Part shown: positions 1 to 8,695 of the stretch, piece by piece
Numbering within the stretch: the first letter of the stretch is position 1
How the letters are laid out: each line of letters opens with the position of its first letter
Source: Gymnodinialimonas ulvae
GTDB lineage: Bacteria; Pseudomonadota; Alphaproteobacteria; Rhodobacterales; Rhodobacteraceae
NCBI RefSeq assembly: GCF_037543845.1
Contig: NZ_JBBIFX010000003.1
Location: 532,178-596,177 of the forward strand
Direction: 5' to 3'
Length of the DNA: 64,000 nucleotides
The notes under the pieces: model-generated
Told to the model about the DNA's origin: nothing
Databases searched by the model: none
Seen by the model: the letters and a program-made list of their open reading frames with translations, nothing else
Made by a program: the position numbers and the translations under genes

Positions 1-132
1 CGCGGCGGCGTTGCCCCGCAGCCGCTGCAGGCCAAGGATATCCCCGTAGAACGCAGCCATGCGCGCGACATCGTTGCAGCGAATGGCGATCTCGCCCAGG
101 GCGCGGATCGTGAAGGGAGGCGTTTGCGGCAT
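1..132 (-). CDS. VOC/glyoxalase-family protein, N-terminal fragment (runs off window)
   Basis: The minus strand opens with ATG at 132 and reads without a stop to the window edge, giving about 44 residues that begin MPQTPPFTIRALGEIAIRC. The stretch RCNDVARMAAFYGDILGL has the beta-alpha pattern that opens vicinal-oxygen-chelate domains (a metal-binding His or polar residue, then the 'FY...LG' helix). Only the N terminus is visible, so substrate and enzyme class cannot be given. The gene lies downstream of imuB on the same strand, separated by a block of 30-bp repeats. Confidence 0.6.
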   Translation of the reverse strand, partial: MPQTPPFTIRALGEIAIRCNDVARMAAFYGDILGLQRLRGNAAA

Positions 133-174
133 GGGGCGAGCTTAGCGGATCTTGGCGAAAGATAAACGTTTGGC

Positions 175-274
175 CGAAATCACCCCCGTGGGCGGAGGCT
201 CACCCGAAATCACCCCCGTGAGCGGAGGCTCACCCGAAATCACCCCCGTGAGCGGACGCTCACCCGAAATCACC
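175..274. repeat. Three and one third tandem 30-bp repeats at the 3' end of imuB
   Basis: Units lie at 175-204, 205-234 and 235-264, with a 10-bp partial copy at 265-274. Copies differ at one or two positions. Two of them contain a perfect inverted repeat, GTGAGC-GGAG-GCTCAC, so each can form a short hairpin. On the minus strand the imuB stop codon (TGA, 262-260) sits inside the junction, and the following copies repeat the last imuB codons plus the stop in the same frame (30 is a multiple of three). This looks like tandem duplication of the imuB end. The hairpins could act as stacked terminators, but no T-tract is present. Confidence 0.9.
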
Positions 275-1948
275 ATGCGCGAACCAGCCGGAGGAGGTCA
301 GCCCGCCATGGGCATAATAGAGCCACAGCCGCGCGCCATCTTCCGTCACCACCCGCCAGTAATCGCGCACGCCCGAGCGCCAATCGGGATCGTCGAGCCA
401 CCATTCCGGCGCGATGCGTTCCGGCCCCGTGGCGCTGAGCGTGGAGAACATGCGCCCCCGCCAACGGAATTGCGCGGGCATGTCGGCCCGATTGGGCGCA
501 TTGACCGGTTCGGGGCGAAACAGGATCAGGGGCCGGGGCCGGGTCGGTCTGGGCCAAGTGCCGGGCGGCTCGGGCTGCGACCAGGCGGCGGCAAGCGGCA
601 CGGAGGTCTTTTCGGGGGCATGGCTGTCGGCGGGGCGGGCACGGCGGATCGCATCCAGGCCCACGCGGGCGCCAAGGCGGGCGATCAGGTCGGCCATCTC
701 GTCGCGGTCGGTGCGCGGGCGTGCGGCCTCTTGCGCCGCGATCATGCCGCCCTTGTGGGTGGTCATGTGCAGGGGTTCGGTGACGGTCGCCTCAAGGCGC
801 AGCTGATCAATGCCGAAGCCTGCATCGATCTCATCGAGCTTCATCGCAAACAGCGGGCGCAGCATATCGGGCCGGTCGGCGGGGCGGGCCAGCCCGATCT
901 CGATCACCTGTCGGTCGCCATCGACACGCGCCAGTTCCAACCGCATCCGCCGCGCCCCCCGCCCCTTGGCCCGCAACGCATCGCAAAGCGCCGGCAGCAG
1001 GCGGTCGAGACCGGCGAGGATGTCATCCTGCAGGCCGATGGGATCCGGCAGGCTGAGGCGGACGGCGAAATGCAACGGGGCGCGGGCGGGTGAAATCGGC
1101 TCGGGTTCCGTGCCCAGCGCCTGATCCAGCCGCCAGGTCAGCCCGCGCCCGAACCGCCGGCTCAGGTTGGCGCGCGGCAGGCCCAGCAGATCGTCGATGC
1201 GGCGCAGGCCCAGCCGCGCGAGGCCTGCGGTGGTGGCGGCCTCCACGCGCAGCGCGGCGATGGGCAGGGTGCCGATGGCCTGCCGGGTGCCACCGGGCGG
1301 CGCGATCCGGGCGACGCCGCCGCCGGTGACCTTGGCGGGCGGGGCCGCGCCGCCCTTGACCCAGTGCCGCTTGCCGGCGCGGGACCGGGTCGCGCGCGCT
1401 TCCTGGTCAATGGCGTCGCCGGTGCGGCCCTGCGCCACCCCGCCGCCACCGGCATAACGGGCGAGGGCCCAGGCGGCCCCGGCGGTATCGGCAATCCCGG
1501 CACAGACGCTGAGCCCAAGATCGCCGCAATCCTCATGGACCTGCGCAAAGAGGCGGTCCTCCCCACCAAACAGATGCGCGCAGCCGGTCAGGTCGATCAC
1601 CAAGCCCTCGGGTGGTTCTTCGGCCACCCACGGGCTGAACTTGCCCGCCCATCGCCGCAACGCCGCAAGCAGCATCGCCTCGCGCGCCGGATCGGCGGGG
1701 CGGGTGAGGATGTCGGGACACATGGCCATCGCCTCGCTCAACGCCTGCCCGCGCGACAGGCCCTTGGCCTCGGCAGGCGCGGTGGTGGAAGCGATCTGGC
1801 GCAGGTTGCCAACCTCCGCCACCGTCACAAGCGGCACCTCGACCAACCCCGGCTCGGCCCTGAGCACGCGATCCGCGCCCAGGCGTGGAAACCAGAGCGA
1901 CAGGATCCTGCGATGCGACGCGGTGGGGATGATGCGGCGTGTGGACAT
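260..1948 (-). CDS. imuB: Y-family DNA polymerase-like mutagenesis protein ImuB
   Basis: The 562-residue protein begins MSTRRIIPTASHRRILSLWF and carries the Y-family core of ImuB: the LSLWFPRLGADR strand, the palm stretch LVIDLTGCAHLFGGE, and a helix-hairpin-helix stretch LGLRRIDDLLGLPR near residue 250. ImuB is a catalytically inactive polymerase homologue that links the error-prone DnaE2 polymerase to the beta clamp in damage-induced mutagenesis. The usual partners imuA (upstream) and dnaE2 (downstream) are not adjacent: a LexA-type box lies 23 bp upstream of the ATG, and a VOC-family gene follows downstream. The end of the gene lies in tandem 30-bp repeats, so its last residues may vary between strains. 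The assignment is firm; the lack of neighbours is a local observation only. Confidence 0.9.
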   Translation of the reverse strand: MSTRRIIPTASHRRILSLWFPRLGADRVLRAEPGLVEVPLVTVAEVGNLRQIASTTAPAEAKGLSRGQALSEAMAMCPDILTRPADPAREAMLLAALRRWAGKFSPWVAEEPPEGLVIDLTGCAHLFGGEDRLFAQVHEDCGDLGLSVCAGIADTAGAAWALARYAGGGGVAQGRTGDAIDQEARATRSRAGKRHWVKGGAAPPAKVTGGGVARIAPPGGTRQAIGTLPIAALRVEAATTAGLARLGLRRIDDLLGLPRANLSRRFGRGLTWRLDQALGTEPEPISPARAPLHFAVRLSLPDPIGLQDDILAGLDRLLPALCDALRAKGRGARRMRLELARVDGDRQVIEIGLARPADRPDMLRPLFAMKLDEIDAGFGIDQLRLEATVTEPLHMTTHKGGMIAAQEAARPRTDRDEMADLIARLGARVGLDAIRRARPADSHAPEKTSVPLAAAWSQPEPPGTWPRPTRPRPLILFRPEPVNAPNRADMPAQFRWRGRMFSTLSATGPERIAPEWWLDDPDWRSGVRDYWRVVTEDGARLWLYYAHGGLTSSGWFAHGDFG

Positions 1949-1970
1949 GGGACAGGGGGACAGCAGCTTT

Positions 1971-1985
1971 GTTCACATTTTGTTC
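1971..1985. promoter_or_regulatory. Alphaproteobacterial LexA (SOS) box upstream of imuB
   Basis: The sequence GTTC-ACATTTT-GTTC is an exact match to the direct-repeat GTTC-N7-GTTC operator known for LexA in alphaproteobacteria. It ends 23 bp before the imuB start at 1948, in the divergent region shared with the MOSC gene that starts at 2156. imuB is therefore expected to be damage-inducible from its own promoter instead of being read through from imuA. Regulation of the MOSC gene from this site is possible but less likely, because it is about 170 bp away. Confidence 0.85.
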
Positions 1986-2155
1986 TCAAATTAGGGCGCG
2001 TGTCGCCGGGAGTCGAGTCCAAGGATGGATGAAGCGTTTCGAGACATGACCGGGACAGCGGCTTGTCTCGGACCGCACAGATGATCCACCTGTCGCGGGC
2101 GCTTCGATTTGATAGGCTGACGCAGGTTCAAACCGAAACGCTCAAGGATGCGGAT

Positions 2156-2623
2156 ATGGAAACGCTTGCCACCCTCACCACGCGCCATGCCGGGCCCGGA
2201 CGCATCGATTGGATCGGGCTGCGCCCCGTGCGGCTGGCCGACCCGATATCGGTTGAGACGGCGCACTTGGGCGAAAGCGGGCTTGAGGGCGACCACGCGC
2301 GGCCGGGCAAACGCGCGCTGAGCCTGATCCAGGCAGAGCACCTGCCGGTGATCGCAGCGCTTGCGCATATCGGGGCGGTCGCGCCCGAGACGTTGCGCCG
2401 CAACCTTGTGATCTCGGGCCTGAACCTGTCGGCGCTGCGCGGCAAACGGCTGCGCCTGGGGGAGGCGGTGGTCGAGCTGACCACACCCTGCGCCCCGTGT
2501 TCACGGATGGAAAAGGCGCTGGGTCCGGGGGGCTACACCGCGATGCGCGGCCACGGCGGGTGGTGCGCCAAGATCATCACCCCCGGCACGCTGTCCATCG
2601 GAGCGCCCGTTCTGCCGGCTTGA
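2156..2623 (+). CDS. MOSC domain-containing protein
   Basis: The 155-residue product is a stand-alone MOSC (molybdenum cofactor sulfurase C-terminal) domain. It shows GLEGDHARPGKRALSLIQ, RRNLVISGLNLSALRGKRL and the cysteine-bearing TTPCAPCSRMEKALG stretch, followed by the GGWCAKI segment. MOSC proteins are thought to handle sulfur in metal-sulfur cofactor assembly; the partner here is unknown. The start at 2156 is chosen over an upstream ATG at 2063 because AAGGA lies 7 bp before it and the domain begins soon after. It is divergent from imuB and convergent with the lytic transglycosylase gene. Confidence 0.85.
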   Translation: METLATLTTRHAGPGRIDWIGLRPVRLADPISVETAHLGESGLEGDHARPGKRALSLIQAEHLPVIAALAHIGAVAPETLRRNLVISGLNLSALRGKRLRLGEAVVELTTPCAPCSRMEKALGPGGYTAMRGHGGWCAKIITPGTLSIGAPVLPA

Positions 2624-2694
2624 TCGCTCCTCGGCCCGTTCGGGCCTGCTCGCAGCGCGCGTCTTTCATCTTGCCAGAAAAACCTCGGGGGGAG

Positions 2695-2755
2695 TCGCCT
2701 CAAGGCGACGGGGGGCAGCGCCCCCCTGAACTAAACCAAGGGGCAGCGCCCCCCC
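2695..2755. repeat. GC-rich hairpin cluster between convergent genes
   Basis: Three short inverted repeats follow one another: TCGCCT-CA-AGGCGA at 2695-2708, a 7-bp stem GGGGGGC/GCCCCCC with loop AGC at 2710-2726, and a second GGGGC/GCCCC copy at 2740-2752. The GGGGCAGCGCCCC core occurs twice. They sit between the 3' ends of the MOSC gene and the transglycosylase gene and could terminate both, although no T-tract follows. Similar C/G hairpin strings recur between genes in Rhodobacteraceae genomes as I recall them, which suggests a dispersed intergenic repeat. Confidence 0.6.
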
Positions 2756-2781
2756 TGACCAAAGACAAAGCGCACAATGGC

Positions 2782-4341
2782 TCAACCCCGGCGCAGGCGC
2801 TCCAAGATCGAAAGGGACGCGTACCCATCGGGGGTCAAACCCTCGCCCTCCTGATAGGCGCGCACGGCGGCGATGGTGATCGGTCCGACGAGCCCGTCGA
2901 TATTGCCGGAGTAATAGCCCGCCGCCTGCAGATGGCGCTGCATCTCCTGCCGTTCCGCAAAGCTGAGCGCGCGGTCTTCGCGGGGCCAGTCGGCGCGGAA
3001 CGCGGGTCCGCCGGTGATCCGGTCGCTGAGGTGCCCGATGGCAATGACGTAGGCATCGGCGGGATTATACCGCTCGATGACCCGAAAATTGTTGAACGTA
3101 ACCAACGCCACCCCTTCGGCCCCCATCGGCAACCGGATCGAGGCCGGGCCATGGTCGGGGATTGGGTCGCCATTGATCAGGCGCACGCCCTGCCCGTTCC
3201 AGAACGCGGCGCGGATGCGTTCGTGTTCGCCCGCCAGCCGGTAGTCAAACCCCTCGGGCAGACGCACCTCAAGCCCCCAGGGTTGGCCATAGGTCCATCC
3301 ATGTTCGGCCAGATAATGCGCGGTGGAGGCCAGCGCATCGACGGGATTGTCGCCCCAGATGTTGCGCCGTCCGTCGCCGTTGAAATCCTGCGCATACTCC
3401 AGATAACTCGTTGGCATGAACTGCGTATGGCCCATCGCGCCGGCCCAGGAGCCGACCATGTTGCGCGGGCTTGTGTCGCCCGATTGCAGGATGCGCAGGG
3501 CGGCGATAAGCTGTTCTTCGAAGAAGTCCTGCCGCCGTCCGTCATAGGCCAGCGTCGCCATGGCCGCGATGATATCGGTGGACCCGCGCATCGCCCCATA
3601 GGCGCTCTCCAGGCCCCACACGGCGACGACGATCTCGGCCTCGACCTCGTATTGCGCCTCGATCCGGCCCAGCGTGGTGCGCCATTCGTCCATGCGGTCG
3701 CGGCCATTGCGGATCCGTTCGGGCGAGACGGCGGTATCGAGATAATCCCACAGAGCGCGCGAGAATTCGGCTTGGTTGCGGTCGCGGTCCAGCACGCGGT
3801 CCTGGATCTGCACGCCTTCAAAGGCGCGGTTGAGGGTCCCTTGGGAAATGCCCGCGGCGCGCGCACGCGTCTGGAACCCGGTGATCCAGGCCCGGAATTC
3901 AGGGTCGCGCGTGGGTTCGGGGCGGCTGGCCGCGAGGGCTTCGTCATAGGCCCGGCCACGTTCCTCGGAGCGGGCCAGCACGTCTTCGGGAACGGTGCCG
4001 CGCGGTTGCGGGCGGGGCGATCGCTCGGCGGCCAGGGCGCTGACCTCCGTGGTTGCGGGCGTTGCGGTATCGGCGTCGGCGTCACGGAGCGCACTGCTGG
4101 CCAGCGACGCGATATCAACAGGCTCTGCCGCGCGCTCGTCGATGACGTCGATGATCACCCGCGACTGGGCGGAGGCCTGCACCTCGACCACGTCCGCCGC
4201 AGCCGGGGCCACCTCTTGCGCGGGGCGCGGCACGGGGACCAACGACACCACCGGCGGCGCCGCGAAAGCCGGGGCACAGAGGGGGAGGGTCAGGGCAAAT
4301 GTGAGCCGGATCATCTTGGGATGGATCATGTTCAGCCGCAT
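2782..4341 (-). CDS. Lytic murein transglycosylase (MltB family) with C-terminal peptidoglycan-binding domain
   Basis: This is an exported muramidase that cleaves the glycan strand to 1,6-anhydro-muropeptides. After an N-terminal signal sequence ending near APAFA there is an alanine/proline-rich linker of about 100 residues. The MltB-type domain follows, with the catalytic glutamate in AVWGLESAYGAM (about residue 245) and GAMGHTQFMPTSYL, VDALASTAHYLAEHGW and FNNFRVIERYN. The last 60 residues (MQRHLQAAGYYSGNIDG... PDGYASLSILERL) are a PG_binding_1 repeat. I start at ATG 4341; a TTG at 4368 and ATGs at 4329 and 4314 are possible, and none has a clear ribosome site. The gene lies downstream of rnr on the same strand. 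Confidence 0.9.
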   Translation of the reverse strand: MRLNMIHPKMIRLTFALTLPLCAPAFAAPPVVSLVPVPRPAQEVAPAAADVVEVQASAQSRVIIDVIDERAAEPVDIASLASSALRDADADTATPATTEVSALAAERSPRPQPRGTVPEDVLARSEERGRAYDEALAASRPEPTRDPEFRAWITGFQTRARAAGISQGTLNRAFEGVQIQDRVLDRDRNQAEFSRALWDYLDTAVSPERIRNGRDRMDEWRTTLGRIEAQYEVEAEIVVAVWGLESAYGAMRGSTDIIAAMATLAYDGRRQDFFEEQLIAALRILQSGDTSPRNMVGSWAGAMGHTQFMPTSYLEYAQDFNGDGRRNIWGDNPVDALASTAHYLAEHGWTYGQPWGLEVRLPEGFDYRLAGEHERIRAAFWNGQGVRLINGDPIPDHGPASIRLPMGAEGVALVTFNNFRVIERYNPADAYVIAIGHLSDRITGGPAFRADWPREDRALSFAERQEMQRHLQAAGYYSGNIDGLVGPITIAAVRAYQEGEGLTPDGYASLSILERLRRG

Positions 4342-4481
4342 GGGATTATGTGCTCGATTGCGCAACAATATAGCCGAGATTACCGTTATTTACAGGGAGT
4401 CCGTCCCGGTGCGCGGAGTCTCGCCGCAGATAATGGTGCAAAACCGGTTACCGAAAGGTGAGCCGACCCTATGCACCACCC

Positions 4482-6749
4482 CTATACACCCCGCTTGCGC
4501 GCGGCCTTCTTGCGCAGCTTCGTGCGCTTGCCCTTGCTGGCCCCGGCCTTGCGGCGCGTCGGGCCCTTGCGACGGCCCGAGCGGCGCGGCGTGGGGCGGG
4601 CGCGACCGTCATGTTCCAGCAGTTCGAGGATCAGCCCGCCAGTCACCGGCACGGCTTCGGCGAGTTTGACCAGAACGCGATCCCCGATGCCGATCACAAA
4701 ACCGGTGTCGGCGCCCATCAGCGTCTGCGTCTCGGCATCGTAGTGGTAATATTCATCGCCCAGCGCGCGCATCGGCAAAAGCCCATCGGCCCCGGTTTCA
4801 TCCAGCTTCACGAAGACCCCAAAGCGCGCAATGCCCGAGATACGGCCCGCGAATTCGGCCCCGACCCGGTCCGACAGATAGGCGGCCAGATAACGATCGT
4901 TGGTGTCGCGTTCGGCCACCATGGAACGGCGTTCGGTATCCGAGATCAGCTTGGCCGTTTCGTCCAACCGGTCGATCTCTTCGGGTGCAAGGCCATCCGT
5001 TCCCCAACCATGGGCCGTGATCAGCGCACGGTGCACGATCAGGTCGGCGTAGCGTCGGATCGGCGAGGTGAAATGCGCGTAATGCTGCAAGGCGAGGCCG
5101 AAATGGCCAAAGTTTTCCGCGTTGTAATAGGCCTGCTGCATGCTTCGCAGGGTGGAGATCGAGATCAGTTCGGAATGCTCTTCACTGGCCTGATTGAGCA
5201 GCGCGTTGAGATGCGAGGTCTTCAGGACCTGCCCCTTGGCAAGCGTCAGGCCGGAGGCCTGCGCCACCTCGCGCAGGGCGTCGAGTTTCTCCGGCGAGGG
5301 TTCTTCGTGGACCCGGAACAGAAGCGGCGTGCGCTTGGCGATCAGCGTCTCGGCGGCGCAGACATTGGCCAGCACCATGAATTCTTCTATAAGTTTGTGG
5401 GCATCCAGCCGCTCCTTGAAGGCGACGGAGGTGACCTTGCCGTCGTCGCCCAACTCGATGCGGCGTTCGGGCAGATCCAGGTCCAGCGGCTGCCGGTTTT
5501 CGCGCGCGGCCACGAGCGCCGCGTAGGCCGCGTAAAGCGGGCGGATGACATCGTCGAGCAGGGGCGCAGTGCGGTCATTGGGGGTCCCGTCCTGGGCGGC
5601 CTGCACTTCCTCGTAATGCAGCGAAGCGGGCGAGCGCATCAGGGCGCGGTGGAACGAATGGCCGCGTTTTTGACCTTTGCCATCAACGACCATCCGCACC
5701 GCGATCACGGCGCGGTCCACGCCTTCGTGCAGCGAACACAGATCGCCCGACAACGTATCGGGCAGCATCGGCACAACACGGTCGGGGAAATAGGTGGAGT
5801 TGCCCCGCTTGCGCGCCTCGCGGTCGAGCGCAGAGCCGGGGCGCACGTAATGGGCAACATCCGCGATGGCCACCCAGATGACGTGGCCGCCCGCGTTGCC
5901 GGGGTCGGTGTCGGCATGGGCGTAGCAGGCATCGTCGTGATCGCGCGCATCGGCCGGGTCGATGGTCACAAGCGGCAGATCGCGCAGGTCTTCGCGGCCC
6001 GCCATCATCGCGGGCTCGGCGGCGTCGGCCTCGGCCACCACCGCATCGGGGAAGACATCGGGAATGCCGTTTTCGTGGATCGCAATCAGCGACACGGCGC
6101 GCGGCGCACCGGGATCGCCCAAACGGTCGGTGATGCGCGCGCGCGGCAGGCCCATGCGCGCCTTGGGTCCGGCCAATTCGCCCTGGACCAATTCGCCGTC
6201 CTTCGCGCCGTGGGTGTCGCCCGAACGGACGATCCATTCCTTGTCGGACCCCTTCGATATCGGCGAAATGCGCCCGCCGTCGTCGCTTTTGCGGAAAATG
6301 CCGAGGATCTTGCGGGGGTTGGTGCCGATCTTGCGGATCAGCTTGGCGGTGTATTGGTGGTCGGCTTTGTCGGGGCCGTCGACCTCGAACAGCTTGGCGA
6401 GGATGCGGTCGCCCTCACCCACCGCCGGATCGCTCTGGCGCGGCGTGTAAAGCACGCGCGGCTCCGGCCCGTCGCCATCCCAGTTCATCGGGCGCGCAAA
6501 GAGGTCGCCATCGTGATCGGGGGCCTGCACGATCATCACACCCACGGGCGGCAGCTTGGCCGGATCACGGTAGAGGCGACCCTTCTTCTCGATATGCCCC
6601 TCGTCCTCCAGCTCCTTGAGCATGCGCTTGAGGTCGATCCGCGCAGCCCCCTTGATGCCGAAGGCTTTCGCGATGTCGCGCTTGGTCCGCTTGCCGGGAT
6701 TGTCATTGATCCACGACAGGAGGTCGTCTTTGGAGGGAAGCTTGCTCAT
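4482..6749 (-). CDS. rnr: Ribonuclease R
   Basis: This is a 3'-5' exoribonuclease of the RNase II/R family that degrades structured RNA. The roughly 755-residue protein has an N-terminal winged-helix stretch (SKDDLLSWINDNPGKRTKRDI), cold-shock-like domains, and the RNB catalytic domain with the metal-binding PADARDHDDACYAH motif. A C-terminal S1 domain (FAGRISGIARFGVFVKLDETG) is followed by a very basic tail rich in Lys and Arg, as in RNase R and unlike RNase II. ATG 6749 is chosen because family homology begins at SKLPSKDDLL; an in-frame ATG at 6785 would add 12 residues. A 140-bp gap separates it from the downstream transglycosylase gene. Confidence 0.93.
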   Translation of the reverse strand: MSKLPSKDDLLSWINDNPGKRTKRDIAKAFGIKGAARIDLKRMLKELEDEGHIEKKGRLYRDPAKLPPVGVMIVQAPDHDGDLFARPMNWDGDGPEPRVLYTPRQSDPAVGEGDRILAKLFEVDGPDKADHQYTAKLIRKIGTNPRKILGIFRKSDDGGRISPISKGSDKEWIVRSGDTHGAKDGELVQGELAGPKARMGLPRARITDRLGDPGAPRAVSLIAIHENGIPDVFPDAVVAEADAAEPAMMAGREDLRDLPLVTIDPADARDHDDACYAHADTDPGNAGGHVIWVAIADVAHYVRPGSALDREARKRGNSTYFPDRVVPMLPDTLSGDLCSLHEGVDRAVIAVRMVVDGKGQKRGHSFHRALMRSPASLHYEEVQAAQDGTPNDRTAPLLDDVIRPLYAAYAALVAARENRQPLDLDLPERRIELGDDGKVTSVAFKERLDAHKLIEEFMVLANVCAAETLIAKRTPLLFRVHEEPSPEKLDALREVAQASGLTLAKGQVLKTSHLNALLNQASEEHSELISISTLRSMQQAYYNAENFGHFGLALQHYAHFTSPIRRYADLIVHRALITAHGWGTDGLAPEEIDRLDETAKLISDTERRSMVAERDTNDRYLAAYLSDRVGAEFAGRISGIARFGVFVKLDETGADGLLPMRALGDEYYHYDAETQTLMGADTGFVIGIGDRVLVKLAEAVPVTGGLILELLEHDGRARPTPRRSGRRKGPTRRKAGASKGKRTKLRKKAARKRGV

Positions 6750-6908
6750 GAGATCGGGCGTATCATGGGCGTGGGGGGGCGTCATGGGGGAATTGGCGGG
6801 CGTTGGGCGCGGGTTCGGCGTGAGAACGAAGGACCCGTTCTATTGCCTCGGGCCGATGATCCTTAGTATCAGGGCAGAGTGCCGTCAGGATAGGAGCAAG
6901 TTAAAGCC

Positions 6909-7226
6909 GTGAACGACCAAGACCTCGAATCCTTCGTCGAAAATGAAATCAGGATCGCGGAGGGACATATCCGCAAAGATGCGCGCTTTACCTTTATCGT
7001 TTCCATTCTGTGTATTGGCTTCACTGCAACCGCAACGATTGGACAGTTCTTCAATGGATTTTTCCACGGAATAGTCACATGCGCCATACTAGGCACATTG
7101 AGCTTTTTCATGATCCGAGGCGCAGCTCGTCTGACCGAGGAACGTCACGTGAGCCTTTCACGAGAAGTTAAAAACAGAACCGAGCAGCTTGAACGCATCC
7201 GATCTGAAAAACGTCGCAAGGCCTAA
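6909..7226 (+). CDS. Small two-helix membrane protein of unknown function
   Basis: A GTG-initiated product of 105 residues has an acidic N terminus (NDQDLESFVENEIRIAEGHI), two adjacent hydrophobic helices at about residues 28-47 and 50-72, and a strongly basic, probably coiled C terminus ending KRRKA. The composition (AT-richer codons, many Ile and Phe) differs from the neighbours. No family was recognised. It stands alone between divergent rnr and convergent dapE. A GGAGCAAG element lies about 13 bp upstream, which is long for a ribosome site, so the start is uncertain. Confidence 0.55.
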   Translation: MNDQDLESFVENEIRIAEGHIRKDARFTFIVSILCIGFTATATIGQFFNGFFHGIVTCAILGTLSFFMIRGAARLTEERHVSLSREVKNRTEQLERIRSEKRRKA

Positions 7227-7250
7227 CGAGCCTAAAGAGCGCTCGCGGGA

Positions 7251-8405
7251 CTACTTCGCAAAGTAATCCGTCAACACCCGGCCATAGACTCGCTTGAGAT
7301 CGTGGATGTCGCTTATGCGGACGCGCTCATCGACCTGATGCATGCGGTGGCCGACAAGGCCGAATTCCACCACGGGGCAGTGGTTTTTCACGAAGCGCGC
7401 GTCCGATGTGCCGCCGGTCGTGGACATCTCGGGGGTGCGGCCGGTTTCCGACGTCACGGCCTTGGCGACCAGCGAAGAGAGATCGCCGGGCGGGGTCAGG
7501 AACGACTCGCCCGAGAGCTTGGTGGTCATCTCGATGCGGGTGCCGGATTCCTCCGCCACGCGGTCGGCTTCGGCGCGAAGCCATTGGGTGAGGCTCTCGC
7601 CGGTATGGGTGTCATTGAAGCGCAGGTTGACGGTCATGCGCGTTTTGGCAGGGATCACGTTATTCGCCGGATTGCCGGTGTCGATCGTGGTGATCGCGCA
7701 GGTGGAGGCGTCGAAATGATCTGTGCCCTCATCGAGCACATGGGAGGACAGGCGATGGCCCAAGAGCGCCACGGCGGGCATCGGATTGATGACCTTGTGC
7801 AGATAGGCGGAATGCCCCTGCTTGCCGATCACCTCGAAGAATGCGGTCAGCGCGCCGCGCCGCCCGATCTTCATCATATCTCCCATCTCGGCGGGGCAGG
7901 TCGGCTCGCCCACGATGCAATGATCCATGCGTTCGCCGTTTTCGCCCATCCAATCGAGAAGCGCGATGGTTCCGTCGGTGCTTTCGCCCTCCTCATCGCC
8001 GGTGATGGCCAGCACCACCGCACCGTCGGGCGGCGTGGTGCGCACGAAGTCGATGGCGGCGGCGGCAAAGGCGGCCACGCCGGATTTCATGTCGGTCGCG
8101 CCGCGCCCATACATCCAATCGCCGTCAATCTCCGCGCCGAAGGGCGGATGGGTCCAGGCCGCTTCATCGCCGATGGGCACGACATCGGTGTGGCCGTTGA
8201 ACCCGAAGGCCTTACCGTTGCCGCGTTCGCCCCATTTGGCATAGAGATTGGCGATGCCGCCCCGGTCCACGCGGGTACAGGTGAACCCCGCCTCCGACAA
8301 AAGCGCCTCCAGCAGGACAAGCGCGCCGCCTTCAAGCGGGGTGACCGAGTTGCAGCGGATCAGATCAGCGGTCAGGGCAACGGGATCAACGGGGGCGTGG
8401 GTCAT
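7251..8405 (-). CDS. dapE: Succinyl-diaminopimelate desuccinylase
   Basis: DapE hydrolyses N-succinyl-LL-2,6-diaminopimelate to LL-diaminopimelate in the succinylase branch of lysine and peptidoglycan precursor synthesis. The 384-residue cytoplasmic enzyme belongs to the M20 metallohydrolases. Metal ligands appear in FNGHTDVVP and the catalytic glutamate in TGDEEGESTDGT. MPAVALLGHRLSSHVLDEG lies in the dimerisation lid, and STTGGTSDARFVK near the C terminus is diagnostic for DapE. The start at 8405 has TGAGG 7 bp upstream; a longer reading frame to 8513 has no such support. dapD lies 3.6 kb away on the same strand, separated by two oppositely oriented Hint genes. Confidence 0.95.
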   Translation of the reverse strand: MTHAPVDPVALTADLIRCNSVTPLEGGALVLLEALLSEAGFTCTRVDRGGIANLYAKWGERGNGKAFGFNGHTDVVPIGDEAAWTHPPFGAEIDGDWMYGRGATDMKSGVAAFAAAAIDFVRTTPPDGAVVLAITGDEEGESTDGTIALLDWMGENGERMDHCIVGEPTCPAEMGDMMKIGRRGALTAFFEVIGKQGHSAYLHKVINPMPAVALLGHRLSSHVLDEGTDHFDASTCAITTIDTGNPANNVIPAKTRMTVNLRFNDTHTGESLTQWLRAEADRVAEESGTRIEMTTKLSGESFLTPPGDLSSLVAKAVTSETGRTPEMSTTGGTSDARFVKNHCPVVEFGLVGHRMHQVDERVRISDIHDLKRVYGRVLTDYFAK

Positions 8406-8695
8406 GCTAACCTCAGGAAAAGACGCGGGAACCCAAAGCCTATCGGCGTGGCCGGCAGACCACAATGCGGCGCGAAGGTGGCGCGTTTGTGTTGGAGCGA
8501 TGGATTTATCCACAACCGGCCTCTAGGTTAACCGGATAATAATACGCCGAGGCAGGCAGCGGATGCCGTAAAAACAAAGGCACCGCATCGAGTAGAGTAA
8601 TGAGAGTTTCGCTTTGAACGCACCGCCCTTGGGTCGTGCGGATGGCTCTGTGTGATGTTTGCCTGATCTCGGCCCGAATTGGGTGAAGGCCAGCG

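Noticed and set aside
175..274. CRISPR-like array
   Set aside because: The 30-bp units are directly adjacent with no spacers, and they coincide with the end of imuB.
2497..6866. Very long plus-strand open frames (654 and 802 codons) across 2497-4461 and 4458-6866
   Set aside because: They are antisense to the transglycosylase and RNase R genes, have Arg/Gly/His-rich composition typical of GC-rich shadow frames and no recognisable domain.
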